A stretch of 64,000 nucleotides of DNA from Helianthus annuus (GCF_002127325.2 NC_035443.2:120742462-120806461), one strand, 5' to 3'. Shown: positions 10,715 to 22,513, counted from the first letter of the stretch. Notes: generated by a model not told the origin, from the letters alone. Made by a program: numbers and translations.

Positions 10715-11158
10715 TGTTGGTGCATAATGTCTAAAGCCTGCGTCTTTGTAAAGTTAGATTAACGTATACGGTCTAGATAGGTTATTTTGTATTAGTTCAA
10801 GGGTTGAAAGTGTAATTATATGAAAGTTATGATGCTGGACCGCTTTTGTGACATATGTCCACAAAAGCGAACCAGGCTGGATCGCTCATGTGGACATGTC
10901 ACATGAGCGGTTCACAAACTCTATAAATACCCCTGAAGTTGTCTTCATTTGTAACGTTGTCTTGTACTCTACGTCGAACTGCTGGCCGTGTGGCAATCGT
11001 TATCAAGTGAAGAAAAAGTGTTTAAAGTGTGAATTCATCTGTTTCTACTCCTTTCTGTTACGTTTATCTTTGTATCATGCTGAAAATGTGTTTCCGCCAC
11101 ATTTTCAGTAAGCACTAGCTCTGATTGACTCATTCGTGTGGTCAAAACTGATCCTACA
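10715..11158 (+). repeat. Copia 3' LTR, 444 bp
   Basis: It starts TGTTGG after a polypurine tract and ends CCTACA, the usual TG...CA. The next base (11159) resumes gypsy LTR sequence (CCATTTAAATGG), which fixes the right edge. A 5-bp target duplication CCATT is predicted to lie before the 5' LTR, outside the window. Confidence 0.85.
10841..10930 (+). promoter_or_regulatory. LTR promoter: two perfect palindromes and a TATA box
   Basis: CGCTTTTGTG (10841-10850) is the exact inverse of CACAAAAGCG (10860-10869). CGCTCATGTG (10883-10892) is the exact inverse of CACATGAGCG (10900-10909). A TATA box, CTATAAATAC, follows at 10921-10930. Tandem palindromes in this position have been described for Sirevirus LTRs and are thought to be regulatory. 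Confidence 0.75.
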
Positions 11159-12424
11159 CCATTTAAATGGATAAAGCATATATTCTCATAAAGAGATTCA
11201 AGCGTACCATTTACAACCCGGTAACATCGGGTTGATTGCTTTCAACATAAACCTTTCGTTCTATCCGTAATACGGATTTAACTTCATACATACAATTTTG
11301 CTTACACGACCACCCGTTCTAGACGGATGGTATCATATCCTTACTCGACCGAGTTTACACGAACCGGTCGACTTGCATAGTTTAACATAATTCTTCGTTA
11401 GCATAACCAAATCCGCAAGGGATTTACTATTCATTCACTAACACCGTAATCATTATAACATGGAATAATCATTATAACAAGGGTTGTTCGATATAATTTC
11501 TAACAAAATATAAGTAAAGTTTTGTATGCAACGGAACATACCTCGGTCTTGTACACCTTCCTCTCTACTAGTGTTCGTGCTTTCTTCCTTCACGCCTACA
11601 TTATAACATTCGTTTGCTTACTTAGTCAAATTCAAATCATTTCAGCATTTTCTTTTCATACTACACATATAATCATCTCTTAAGCATTTTATCAAACACT
11701 TGGTGGGCATTATATTTACAAGCATAATGTACAAGTATTCATAGCATAGATTCTACTTTGTTTACTTTCTAGTCTAACAAAAAGTCGATTAAATTCATAT
11801 CTTTTCTTTCATTTTATGCTAACTCATCTAATTTACCTATCAGATACAAGATCATGCATCAATTCACAATTGTAAGCATATTATAGAAATCATCATGTTC
11901 ATCAAAGTCTTACAACAAATGGGTATAAACCCTAACCCTTTCAATAATCAAAATCAAACAAAATTCTCAATCTATTGTGAGTTCCTAACTTACAATTGCA
12001 CAAGAATTGCACCTAATTTCACGTTTGGGTTAAAAACCCACTTCTCATCACTCACCAAAACAGGATTTTCGACTTACCTATTGATGTTCAAGCTTAGATG
12101 GTTGCAAATTCGGGTTCTTGCATTGGTTTGGGCTCTCAATTTCTTCCTAATCTTGAGAATCTCTGAAAGCTAGGGTTTCCCCCCTTGGTCTCTGCTTCTG
12201 ATCGAACAACAACACACACCAGTGTGTTTGTTTTTGTGAATTTTCTAGAGTAATAAAACTTTCATCACAATTACAAATTCAGCCCCTATGGTTATAAGTG
12301 TTGATAATTATCACACTAACTTTCTGTCTTATTAACTAATATCACATTTTTTTTAACTTGGTTAATTCTTACAAGTTATACACTTAAAGTAGCATAAATG
12401 AATAGCATATTTTGGGGTGTGACA
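11159..12424 (-). repeat. Gypsy A 3' LTR (left), split by copia insertion
   Basis: 1,266 bp match 18146-19410. Diagnostic bases group it with the left LTR of copy B: TTTACTATTC, CTTCCTCTC, AATAATCAAAA and TCTATTGTGAG here, against TTTGCTATTC, CTTCCGCTC, AATAATCGAAA and TCTATTATGAG in the right LTRs. The inner edge reads GTGTGACA where the other three copies read GTGTTACA. Confidence 0.9.
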
Positions 12425-15210
12425 AGTCTACCCCCCTTAAAAGAGGTTTCGTCCCCGAAACCTGGGCACATAACGAATTTAAATATTGACATACCGAAGA
12501 GAAAAGGGTAGTATCTTCGCATTTCATCTTCTGATTCCCACGTAAGTTCCGACCCCTTTCGGTGCTGCAATTGCACCAACACTTGTTTAACAGCTTTGTT
12601 GCGGAGGTTCTTCACCTTGACGTCTTTAATGGCTATTGGACTTTCGACATAATTTAACCCCTCGTCTAACTCGATATCATCGAGAGGTACTAATGTTGTT
12701 TCATCCGCAAGACACTTTCTCAATTGCGATACGTGGAAGGTATTGTGAATTCCGTCCAGAGTAGGCGGTAATTCTAATCGATATGCAACTTTTCCAACTC
12801 GAGCTAAGATTTTAAATGGTCCGATGTAACGAGGACCTAACTTACCCCGTTTGCGAAAACGGATTATGCCCTTCCATGGTGATACTTTCAATAGAACATA
12901 ATCTCCGACCTGAAATTCAATAGGGCGCCTTCCCTTGTCTGCATAAGCTTTTTGTCGATCCTGGGCTGCTTTCAAACGAGCTCTAATCAATTCAATCTTT
13001 TCATTTGTTACTGCTATTAAATCACTCGGCGCGAGCTCCCTTTGCCCCACTTCACCCCAACATACGGGAGTTCTACATTTTCTCCCGTATAGTAGTTCGT
13101 AAGGTGCCATTTGAATACCACTATGGTAACTATTATTATAAGAAAATTCCACTAGTGGTAAATGGTCATCCCAACTTCCCCCAAAATCTAAGGCACACGC
13201 CCTCAGCATATCAACAAATGTTTGAATGGTTCTTTCTGACTGGCCGTCAGTTTGAGGGTGGTAGGCGGTACTTATGTGTAATTTCGTTCCCACACTCTCG
13301 TGAAACTTTTGCCACTAACGAGAAGTAAATCTAGTGTCCCGATCCGAGACAATTGACACGGGCACCCCGTGTCGAGATATAATCTCGTTCATGTAAATTT
13401 CCGCCATTTTCTCGGAAGAATAAGCTTCTTTAATGGGAAAGTGAGCACTTTTCGTAAGTCGGTCTACGATTACCCATATTGTATCATGCCCCTTTTTTGT
13501 TTTAGGAAGCTTGGTTATTAAATCCATCGTTAGTTCCTCCCACTTCCATACCGGTATCTCCAAAAGTTGTGATTCTCCGTAGGGCTTTCGATGTTCCGCT
13601 TTCACTTGAGAGCATGTTAAGCATTTTGCGACATATTTGACGATATCGCGTTCCATACCCGGCCACCAATAATTTGTCTTCAAGTCCCGATACATCTTTG
13701 TAGCCCCGGGGTGGACCGAATATCGTGACTTATGTGCCTCGTCGAGTAGAGCGGCCTTGACTTCGCAGAATCGTGGTATCCAAATTTGGTCGAATCGCGT
13801 CTTGAGTCCGGTCGAATTTTCTTCTAGTTCATCAATTACACCTTTTAATCTTTCTTTCTTTAAGTCTCCCGCTGCAAGCGACCTTATTTGGGAATCCCGT
13901 ATCATTTCAAGCAAACGTGGTGTAACTATCATTTTCATGGATCTCACACGAATTGAAGGTGGAGTCTCTTTTCGGCTTAGTGCATTCGCCACCACATTCG
14001 CTTTTCCCGGGTGATAAAGGATATCGCAATCATAGTCTTTAATCAGTTCTAACCATCTTCGTTGCCTCATATTCAAGTCTTTCTGTTCAAAGAAATACTT
14101 GAGGCTTTTATGATCCGAGTAAATTGTACATTTCGTACCATATAGGTAGTGTCTCCAAATTTTTAAGGCGAACACTACCGCCGCCAATTCCAGACCATGT
14201 GTAGGGTAGTTTATCTTGTGAGGTTTTAGTTGCTGCGAATCATATGCAATAACCCTTCCCCTTTGCATTAAAACACAACCTAGACCCTGCCGTGAAGCGT
14301 CTGAATAAACAACCAGATCTTCAGTCCCATCTGGCAAAGTAAAAACCGGAGGACTCGACAATTTCTCCTTTAATATACGAAAGGCCTCTTCCTGTTCTGT
14401 ACCCCATACAAACTTTTCTTTCTTTCTCGTCAGTTTGGTTAAAGGTAGAGCTATCTTCGAGAAATCCTGTATGAACCGTCTGTAGTATCCCGCGAGGCCT
14501 AGAAAACTTCTTATCTCAGTCGGATTCTTCGGGGAAACCCACTTCATTACGACATCAGTTTTTGACGGATCTACTAAGACACCCTCCGAATTGATCACAT
14601 GCCCCAGAAACTGCACTTCTCTGAGCCAAAAGGCGCATTTTGAGAATTTCGCGTAGAGTTTCTCCTTACGGAGAACTTCAAGTACTTCACGCAAGTGCCT
14701 TGCATGCTCGGCTTTGCTTCGCGAGTAAACTAGAATATCGTCTATGAACACGATCACAGATTTATCTAACATAGGTCGGCATACCCGGTTCATAAGATCC
14801 ATAAACGCAGCCGGCGCATTCGTCAATCCAAACGACATGACTAGAAATTCATAGTGCCTATAACGGGTTCTAAACGCGGTCTTTGGAATATCTTCTTCCC
14901 GTACTCTAACTTGATGGTACCCCGAACGCAGGTCTATCTTAGAGAACCAATTCGCCCCTTGTAATTGATCAAAAAGGTCGTCAATTCTAGGGAAAGGGTA
15001 GCGGTTCTTTATGGTTAGCTTATTTAATTCTCTATAGTCGATGCACATGCGCATCGACCCGTCTTTCTTTTTAACAAATAAGACAGGTGCTCCCCAAGGC
15101 GACACACTTGGGCGTATGAAGCCCTTATCTAGAAGATCTTGTAATTGTGTCATTAATTCCCGCATCTCAGTGGGAGCCAACCTATAGGGAGCTTTCGCAC
15201 CCGGATTCAA
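12376..15210 (-). pseudogene. pol: Gypsy A pol: RT, RNase H, integrase
   Basis: RT shows [31 protein letters not shown] and the catalytic FIDDILVYS. RNase H begins [11 protein letters not shown]. Integrase has the His/Cys zinc site ([11 protein letters not shown] ... CLTCSQVK), MDLITKLPK (first Asp), IVSDRDTRF (second Asp) and [15 protein letters not shown] (Glu). A stop at 13315-13317 (TAC to TAG compared with copy B) separates the tail at 12376-13293, which holds the integrase C-terminus and a chromodomain-like end ([17 protein letters not shown]). Compared with B there are also two in-frame 3-base losses near 13437 and 13482. The last codons read about 48 bases into the LTR. An upstream stop at 15217 cuts this region off from protease. 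Confidence 0.9.
12425..12440 (-). other. Gypsy A polypurine tract
   Basis: On the minus strand CTTTTAAGGGGGGTAGACT lies directly before the LTR start TGTCACACCCC. It is the plus-strand primer site, and the end of the pol frame overlaps it. Confidence 0.8.
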
Positions 15211-15216
15211 TTTGAT

Positions 15217-15828
15217 TCAAAACTCTACTTCTCGCTCGGGAGGGAGCCCCGGCAATTCTTCCGGAAATACATCAGGAAATTCGTTCCCAATTTCGACATC
15301 TTCAAGTTTCGGGGAACCTTGTTGAGTATCTACCACATAATCTAAATATGTCCTACTCCCATTGAGCACATACTTAATGGCTTGAACAAGGGTACATAGC
15401 TCCGCTTCCACCTTTCTTTCGCCTTGTATATTTAATCGCCTTCCACTTGGAGATTGGATAAGTATTGTTTTGGTCTCACAACTTATCTCCGCGTGGTTTT
15501 GGGACATCCAATCCATACCCACTATTACTTTAAATTCCCCCAAAATCATAGATATAAGATCGATGTCAAACTCCTCATCTTTGATGGTTAATATACAACT
15601 CCTACATATTTCGTGCAACAAATAATTTTTGCTATCGGCTATTTCTACTTCTAAGGGTATCGACATTCGTTCAACCTTAAATGGAGGATGTTGTACAATT
15701 TCGTTTGAAATAAACGACATAGTGGCTCCGGTATCAAATAAAACATAAACCGGTATAGAGTTCAATAGAAAGATACCTGAGACCACATTCGGATGGGACT
15801 TGGTTTCTTCGGATGTGATTTGGAACAT
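15217..15828 (-). pseudogene. pol: Gypsy A protease region, ended by a CGA-to-TGA stop
   Basis: The retroviral-type aspartic protease motif [12 protein letters not shown] lies near 15740, with the flap/hydrophobic segment VIVGMDWM downstream. The frame stops at 15217-15219 where copy B reads CGA (Arg) just before the RT fingers, a typical methyl-CpG decay change. Upstream the frame is open into the gag zinc knuckles, so gag and pol were one polyprotein. 15828 is merely the first in-frame Met. Confidence 0.85.
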
Positions 15829-15839
15829 CCTTCCTTTAG

Positions 15840-16919
15840 TCTTAGAACCCTCTTGCTTCTTATCTTCCTTTTTCGATTCTTGCTGAAGTTTTGGGCATTC
15901 TGATTTAATGTGTCCCCTTTCAAAACAATTGAAACAAGTCTTCGGGTTATTTGGGCATTGATAAGATGAATGCCCCTCCTTACCGCATTTGTAGCACCCC
16001 TTTTTGCCTAACAGGCACTCTCCAGTATGGAGTTTTCCACAAGTCTTACAAGGAGTAATTCCACCCTTCGATTTTTCCTTCCTCCCTTGGTCTTGAAACT
16101 TTCCCTTTTTAGATGGACCCGAACTTGCACCCTTTTCACTTGATCTCTTTTCACCGCGTTCTTCTTGTCTCTTTATTTCAATTTCTCTATCTCGTGCCAG
16201 ATTGATAAGTTCATCAAGGGTCTCACATTCGAGGGAGTGATGAATTCCCTAAATTCCGCCTTTAATACCCCGTAGAAACGATTGATCTTCATCCTTTCAG
16301 TCTTCACAAAATCTCCGCAAAACTTCATCTTATCCATGAAGATATTTGATATCTCATTTATTGACTCATTTTTCTGTCGAAGGCGCAAGAAATCCTCCTG
16401 AATCTTATCAATAGCCGACTGAGGACAATGGTATCTCATAAAGGGCTCCTTAAATTCTTGCCAGGTCATTAATTGGAGTCTGTCTTCCCCTATTTCCTTG
16501 CTATACGCATCCCACCAATCTTTTGCTTGAAGAGTGAGTTGGCCAGTAGCGAACATCACCTGATCTTCCTTATCACATCGATTTCGTATAAATACCGCTT
16601 CTATATTCGAAATCCATCTTTGGAATGCGATCGGATCAATATTACCATCATATGTTGCAGGATTGCACGCCATGAAGTCTTTGTACATGTATCGTCGTTC
16701 CTTGCCTTTACTTCTAGACCCTTCAATCAGTTCTTTCAATTCCTCGATCTTACTAGTCATCATAGCATCCACGACTCCCAAAACCCGGATTTCTACCTCT
16801 TGAGCTAATCGTGGAAGATGGGCTTGCATAACCCCTTCCGCCACCTCCGTGACCCTACGGTTAAAGGCTTCTTGACGAGTCGTGTCATCATCCTCATTAA
16901 CGTTTCTTGCATCAGCCAT
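15840..16919 (-). pseudogene. gag: Gypsy A gag with zinc knuckles, frameshifted
   Basis: The likely start is the ATG at 16919 (MADARNVNEDD). A retrotransposon gag core follows: CNPATYDG, WISNIEAVF, LTLQAKDWWDAY, WQEFKEPFMRY and QNESINEI (about 16700-16290). A frameshift near 16237-16250 sends the original frame to a stop at 16173. The correct frame continues to two CCHC knuckles (CYKCGKEGHSSYQC and [14 protein letters not shown], about 15910-16000) and a Lys/Glu linker into protease. The same shift is present in copy B, so it came before the duplication. Confidence 0.85.
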
Positions 16920-17245
16920 ATACACAATGTCATATTTCGTTTAATACAAATCATAAGCTTTCCGTATATCATAGTTCATTAACCCGTGTTCATTTCATTC
17001 ATACTTTTACATTTTAGATCTTTATCCACTTTTAAAGTTTTCATCATTTGTCCACATCACTCGACATATTACCTTTAGCTTTTATAATTTCATTCGCTCG
17101 TAACCACTACCCGTGATTACATCTACCTTTTTAGGCCTTATATGGACCTCACTTGACTAAAAAGTCAGCTTTCAAACAACTCGGGGACTCGAAATACGAA
17201 AAATTACATAAATGGAGAAGTTCCGGCGGACCAGACTTCCGCTAG

Positions 17246-17381
17246 CCGTCGGCGACGGTCTAGCCTCCCGTCGGCGACGGGTCCGGGAAAGTGGCGTCGG
17301 CCAACTTTTACCGTAGACAGGTAATTAAGGCGTCGGCTGAATAGGGGCGTCGGCGACGGCCACATAACCCGTCGGCGACGG
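17246..17381 (-). repeat. CGTCGGCGACG palindrome cluster in gypsy A leader
   Basis: CGTCG-G-CGACG, a perfect 5-bp-arm inverted repeat, occurs at 17246-17258, 17268-17280, 17347-17360 and 17369-17381, with GCGTCGG half-copies near 17293 and 17329. It lies between primer site and gag, so it would be in the 5' leader of genomic RNA. It is very CpG-rich in A+T-rich surroundings. Copy B has the same cluster at 31263-31398. Confidence 0.85.
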
Positions 17382-17663
17382 TCTTTCTATTGCCGGAACG
17401 CTGCTGGACTTATTTTTGGCTGACTCGAGCATTTCCTGGGTCCGTTTTCAGCAGCGCTGGTCCCGAGACTTCTTATTCTACCCCCAATATCATTTCATAG
17501 CATACGTAACTTAAAATCTTAAGCCGTGAATACATTATACATTCTCATACTAAACGAATATTTAAAACTTTACCTCGTTGACGATCTCGGAGCGAGCACA
17601 CTTTTGCGTGAGCCATCGGTTTGAGTTCAAGCATTATCACCCTCGCTCGAATCTCTCAAACAT

Positions 17664-17677
17664 TGGCTCTGATACCA
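17664..17677 (-). other. Gypsy A primer-binding site (initiator tRNA-Met)
   Basis: On the minus strand TGGTATCAGAGCCA lies three bases after the 5' LTR end. It matches the complement of the 3' end of plant initiator tRNA-Met, the usual primer for plant LTR elements. Confidence 0.9.
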
Positions 17678-17680
17678 ACT

Positions 17681-19410
17681 TGATACGCCCCATACATTAA
17701 TTAATTCGATGTGTATAATAAAGTAGGAAAATTTTTGAAATTTCGGCATGATCTATTCAATTAAAACCATTAATAACATGTTTTACACAAACAAACTTCA
17801 ACATTTAACATCTTTGACAAACCCCAAGACGGACAAGGTTTACTTTGGACACGACATGACTACAACTACTAAGTTTTTACCTAACGACAAGGACATCGAC
17901 ATACTACATAAGCTTAAATACATATGACCAAAACTTAACCCATATCAAAATAATTTGTGACGGAAGCGTGAGGCGGGCGTAGATCAAGTGTGCACGTTCC
18001 AAGCCGTCCATACGCCTAAGTCGAGGATTTACCTACATTCAACAACAAGTTTTAAAAGGTTAGTCCTATTACTTATTTTGCTTACGATACACTTATTAAC
18101 CGTATTCTTTTAAATTCATTCATTATCATTATGCATTCGATTTACCCATTTAAATGGATAAAGCATATATTCTCATAAAGAGGTTCAAGCGTACCGTTTA
18201 CAACCCGGTAACATCGGGTTGATTGCTTTCAACATAAACCTTTCGTTCTATCCGTAATACGGATTTAACTTCATACATACAATTTTGCTTACACGACCAC
18301 CCGTTCTAGACGGATGGTATCATATCCTTACTCAACCGAGTTTACACGAACCGGTCGACTTGCATAGTTTAACATAATTCTTCGTTAGCATAACCAAATC
18401 CGCAAGGGATTTGCTATTCATTCACTAACACCGTAATCATTATAACATGGAATAATCATTATAACAAGGGTTGTTCGATATAATTTCTAACAAAATATAA
18501 GTAAAGTTTTGTATGCAACGGAACATACCTCGGTCTTGTACACCTTCCGCTCTACTAGTGTTCGTGCTTTCTTCCTTCACCCCTACATTATAACATTCGT
18601 TTGCTTACTTAGTCAAATTCAAATCATTTCAGCATTTTCTTTCCATACTACACATATAATCATCTCTTAAGCATTTTATCAAACACTTGGTGGGCATTAT
18701 ATTTACAAGCATAATGTACAAGTATTCATAGCATAGATTCTACTTTGTTTACTTTCTAGTCTAACAAAAAGTCGATTAAATTCATATCTTTTCTTTCATT
18801 TTATGCTAACTCATCTAATTTACCTATCAGATACAAGATCATGCATCAATTCACAATTGTAAGCATATTATAGAAATCATCATGTTCATCAAAGTCTTAC
18901 AACAAATGGGTATAAACCCTAACCCTTTCAATAATCGAAATCAAACAAAATTCTCAATCTATTATGAGTTCCTAACTTACAATTGCACAAGAATTGCACC
19001 TAATTTCACGTTTGGGTTAAAAACCCACTTCTCATCACTCACCAAAACAGGATTTTCGACTTACCTATTGATGTTCAAGCTTAGATGGTTGCAAATTCGG
19101 GTTCTAGCATTGGTTTGGGCTCTCAATTTCTTCCTAATCTTGAGAATCTCTGAAAGCTAGGGTTTCCCCCCTTGGTCTCTGCTTCTGATCGAACAACAAC
19201 ACACACCAGTGTGTTTGTTTTTGTGAATTTTCTAGAGTAATAAAACTTTCATCACAATTACAAATTCAGCCCCTATGGTTATAAGTGTTGATAATTATCA
19301 CACTAACTTTCTTTCTTATTAACTAATATCACATTTTTTTAACTTGGTTAATTCTTACAAGTTATACACTTAAAGTAGCATAAATGAATAGCATATTTTG
19401 GGGTGTTACA
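17681..19410 (-). repeat. Gypsy A 5' LTR (right), 1,730 bp
   Basis: On the plus strand it begins TGATACGCCCC and ends GGGGTGTTACA, so on the element strand it runs TGTAACACCCC...GGGGCGTATCA. The right flank is ATTGAGCAGAG, identical in copy B; the matching left-side ATTGA duplication should lie upstream of the window. A 92-codon frame at 18882-19160 recurs in all four LTRs but is only LTR sequence. Confidence 0.9.
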
Positions 19411-20043
19411 ATTGAGCAGAGCCTGAAAGATGCGGATTGGCTCTTTTCATATGCCACTTGTACCTTTGTACCTTCTGAATCGGTCATGTGCTATAGATCA
19501 TGCGTGACCTTTACTAAGCACGTTATTAGCCTGCGCCGGGTTACGTGTTGGAGACTCATCCAGAATGCTAAGTGTCGAAATCAATGCTCTTTCCTGTAAC
19601 CCGCGCGAGGTTGGGAGTTGAACATCTTGTTGATTAAGGAGTATGGTCCTGCACGCGACCTGGAAGAAGGTCTGCGCGGCTTTTTGGGACCATACCCCTT
19701 CAGTAGGGCTCAAACAATTTTAAATAATTTTGCGACTCATAATAAAATATGTGTAGGACACAAAATTTTTAAATAATTTTGTCACTTCTAATAAAATTTG
19801 TGTAGGAGCCAATACATTAATGATGATGAAGGAGGAATTTATGGTTGCATTAATAAAACTTGAGTAACTCTTTAAAAAATTTATTACTATTTTACATCAA
19901 AATGTCTATACTACCCTTAGTAATTAAAGAATTAATTAAAAGTTCACAAAAATGATATCTTGATTCACAACCATTGATAAAAAAAAATATAAGAAGATTT
20001 TTCTCAAATGAACCTCCCCCTATATACATATATATATATATAC
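19411..20043. other. Spacer right of gypsy A, unclassified
   Basis: No gene supported. At 19990-20030 the phrase TTTTCTCAAATGAACCTCCC matches, inverted, the ends of the element at 57701-58230, so a member of that family probably ends here. In copy B (33431-34097) the same place holds about 40 extra bases near 34010. Confidence 0.5.
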
Positions 20044-20270
20044 ATAGGGTAGGGTTCTAGAGTAAATACTAATGTATTTGCGAACTGAGTGAACAAATTC
20101 TGGCCATTGATTTACACACGTGGATGGCTAGGATTTCATCATCAAATCGTAATATACACTAGTGTATTTCATCATCAAATCCTGGCCATTAATCTACATA
20201 CATGTATGGCCAGGATTAGTTCGCTCAGTTCGCAAACTACACTAGTGTTCACTCTTGAACCTAATCCTAT
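20044..20270. mobile_element. 227-bp inverted-repeat MITE in a TA-rich site (copy 1)
   Basis: The left end ATAGGGTAGGGTTCTAGAGT and the inverse of the right end (ATAGGATTAGGTTCAAGAGT) continue matching through TTTGCGAACTGAGTGAAC, so arms are about 45 bases. Both sides are flanked by ATATAT repeats. There is no coding capacity. The copy in unit 2 is at 34098-34324. Confidence 0.75.
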
Positions 20271-20789
20271 ATATACATATATATATGCATGTATGGTTCA
20301 TCCCCTCATTTCCTTACCTCCATCCTCTTTGCCCCATCCTCACACCCGATCTACGTGATACCTACGTGACTGATCATCCTTCAAGGGAGGACTATCACCA
20401 TACCGCATAGCCTAACTTGCCTTAATTCTTCATTCAAACCATTTAGAAACACGTGGTGCGTCAAAGATCTGGACAAGATTGGTCTATCTACTTTGTATTT
20501 AAAACACTTTTGAACATAATGATACATGATTCCAATTGTAATGTAACTTTATCTTTGAACCATATCCCTTATCTAACAAAAAGAGGACTTCAATCCAAAA
20601 CTTTAGGAATTCTAGGTGTGATCTTTGAAGTTAGCATTAGACCGTGGAGTATGGTGGGGCGGGGGTTTGGAGCATGGGTTGACACGTGGATTATGGGGCA
20701 CCCAATACCGAAACTCAAGTTCATAGCGGTATGGTGGGCGTGGCTGGGTTGGCGTGGCCAAGCCACATCATTTTTTTCTAATATATATA

Positions 20790-21990
20790 TAGGGTGGGAG
20801 TTGGCTACAAAGTCATATTTTTCTAGAAAGTGTAGGAAGTGATATGGTTATGACATGTGTCATCTAGAGAATTTTAATAAAAGGGTACAATGGTAATTCA
20901 CTAAATAAGTTATTTTTGAAAAAGATAAACCTAAAACAACAAAATGAGACTTTTAAGGAAACTCTATGTCTTATTTATGGAATTGTATCAGTTACGCAGA
21001 ATCAAACGTGCATCATTCTCTTATCCTTCTGGTGATTTTTTTTTGTTTTGTTTTTTTTTTTTTTTACATATTACGGATCAAAAATGTCAATGTCTAATGC
21101 AATGATTGATTGTGATCATGGTAAATGCATCCTGATTTAGTTGTTCGACATGCCGGTATTTGATTAAGTTTTTTTTTTTTTTGCATGTGCATGTATTCTT
21201 GACGTTGTGTTTTACTTGTTTTATGGTTTCTTCACACGTAACACACCAGCTTATCGTTCTTGAACAATTTTTTGACGTTGTGTTTTACCAGTTATAGGTT
21301 TACTCATTATGTGTTATAACAGTTTATGTTTCATGAAGGACGTATTTTTGTATTTATTGACGTTGTGTTTTACAGGTTATTGGTTTCTTCACAATGTGTT
21401 TTATCAGTATGTTTTTATTGACTGTTTCTTCACAATGTGTTTTTCTTCACAGATCCGTCGCAGTGTGTTTTATCGGTGCGTTTTTCTTCATACTTTCTTC
21501 GCAGTGTGTTTTTCTTCACATGTTTCTTCTCAGTGTGTTTTATCAGTTTCTGATCCTATTAAATTTTTCTCGTAGTTTCTTCACAATGTGTTTTATCACT
21601 AATATAAAACATACTTGATAAAAAAACAAAATTTAACTCCGATTCTCGTCCCTAGATAAAAACAAATCAAACTCCAATTTATTAAATTTCAGATTTTAAA
21701 CATAATCAAATCTTTTATATTCAACTTCATCCATGATTTTAGGAGATTTTATTTAATGAGGAGAGAGAATGTGGAGAGAGTTATGCAAGAAATAATGAAT
21801 GATGGTTGTTTCTTTTTTTAAAACATGCTCAATTACCAAAATATCATCAATCAATTAAATCAATCATTAAATAAAATGCATATATTACAAAAATGCCACT
21901 CATCTAATCTCAACCATTAAAACCACTCATCCAATGGCCCAAAACACTTCCTACACTTTGTAGGAAAAACACATTTTGTAGACGAACCCG

Positions 21991-21996
<6 letters not shown>
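20790..21996. mobile_element. 1.2-kb inverted-repeat element inside Harbinger copy 1
   Basis: TAGGGTGGGAGTTGGCTACA at the left mirrors TAGGGTCGGGTTCGTCTACA on the inverse strand at the right. The match runs on through TTTTTC-TA-AAAGTGTAGGAAGTG, giving arms of about 50 bases between (TA)n runs. The interior (21200-21600) has many TTCTTCACAATGTGTTTTAT-like phrases. No transposase is encoded. Confidence 0.75.

Positions 21997-22060
<64 letters not shown>
21996..22060. repeat. (TA)n microsatellite
   Basis: About 32 TA units. The matching site in copy 2 (about 36074-36088) has only about 7, so it changed length after the duplication. Confidence 0.95.
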
Positions 22061-22062
<2 letters not shown>

Positions 22063-22218
22063 AGGGTTATCTTGAGAACGCTAAATATTGCGAGAATCGT
22101 GAGAACGAATGAAAAACCAATCAAAATCGAATTTTTTTAATACAAACATCATTGTAATTAAAATACAATATCAAAAAAGAATTTACAACATCAAATAATT
22201 TATTTCTCCTCTGAAAAT
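22061..22218. mobile_element. Truncated MITE end next to (TA)n
   Basis: GGAGGGTTATCTTGAGAACG directly follows the TA run and has the form of a MITE terminus (GAGAAC and GTGAGAAC phrases). The other end is missing; sequence is lost at the next element near 22218. Confidence 0.45.
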
Positions 22219-22461
22219 CACTGCTACGGAAAGTGTGTTTTTCCTAGAAAGTCTAGGAAGCGATCTGGGCCATCCAATAGGTGTGTTTAATGGTTGAGAT
22301 CATCTTGGTGGCATTTTGGTAATATGTGTTTCTTAAAAATAGGATTATTTAATTAACCAGGGGTAGATATGTCATTTAGTTTGTTTTAAATATGGAAATA
22401 ATTGTCATTCCATAACCACCCCACATTTCTTTCGAATTTTTTTTCTCTCTCTCTCTCCCTC

Positions 22462-22513
<52 letters not shown>

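Larger units (their letters stand above)
1..11158 (+). mobile_element. Ty1/copia Sirevirus-like retrotransposon, 5' part outside window
   Basis: The order is gag, protease, integrase, RT, RNase H, long spacer, env-like gene, polypurine tract, LTR. Integrase before RT is the copia order. A very large gag and an extra gene between pol and the 3' LTR are features known of the Sirevirus lineage. The 5' LTR and primer site lie before the window. The 3' end is clear: the LTR finishes at 11158 in ...CCTACA, and the next base continues a gypsy LTR at the position equivalent to 18146. The element is therefore nested inside that LTR. It is defective: the end of integrase and the first part of RT are missing, integrase is frameshifted, and the env-like gene has one frameshift. 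The lineage call is from architecture, not alignment. Confidence 0.85.
11159..19410 (-). mobile_element. Ty3/gypsy chromovirus-like retrotransposon A
   Basis: On the minus strand the element runs from the 5' LTR (17681-19410) through primer site, leader, gag, protease, RT, RNase H and integrase to a polypurine tract and the 3' LTR at the left. The left LTR lacks its outer 465 bases in this window because copia inserted there. Integrase after RT is the gypsy order. The integrase tail carries a degenerate chromodomain-like segment, which suggests the Tekay/Del branch (inference). The element is dead: it has a gag frameshift and two in-frame stops in pol. Confidence 0.9.

Noticed and set aside
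11895..12173. A 92-codon frame conserved at four places (11895, 18882, 25907, 32901)
   Set aside because: It lies in the gypsy LTRs, antisense to the element. Its conservation follows from LTR identity and duplication; no start context or domain supports a gene.
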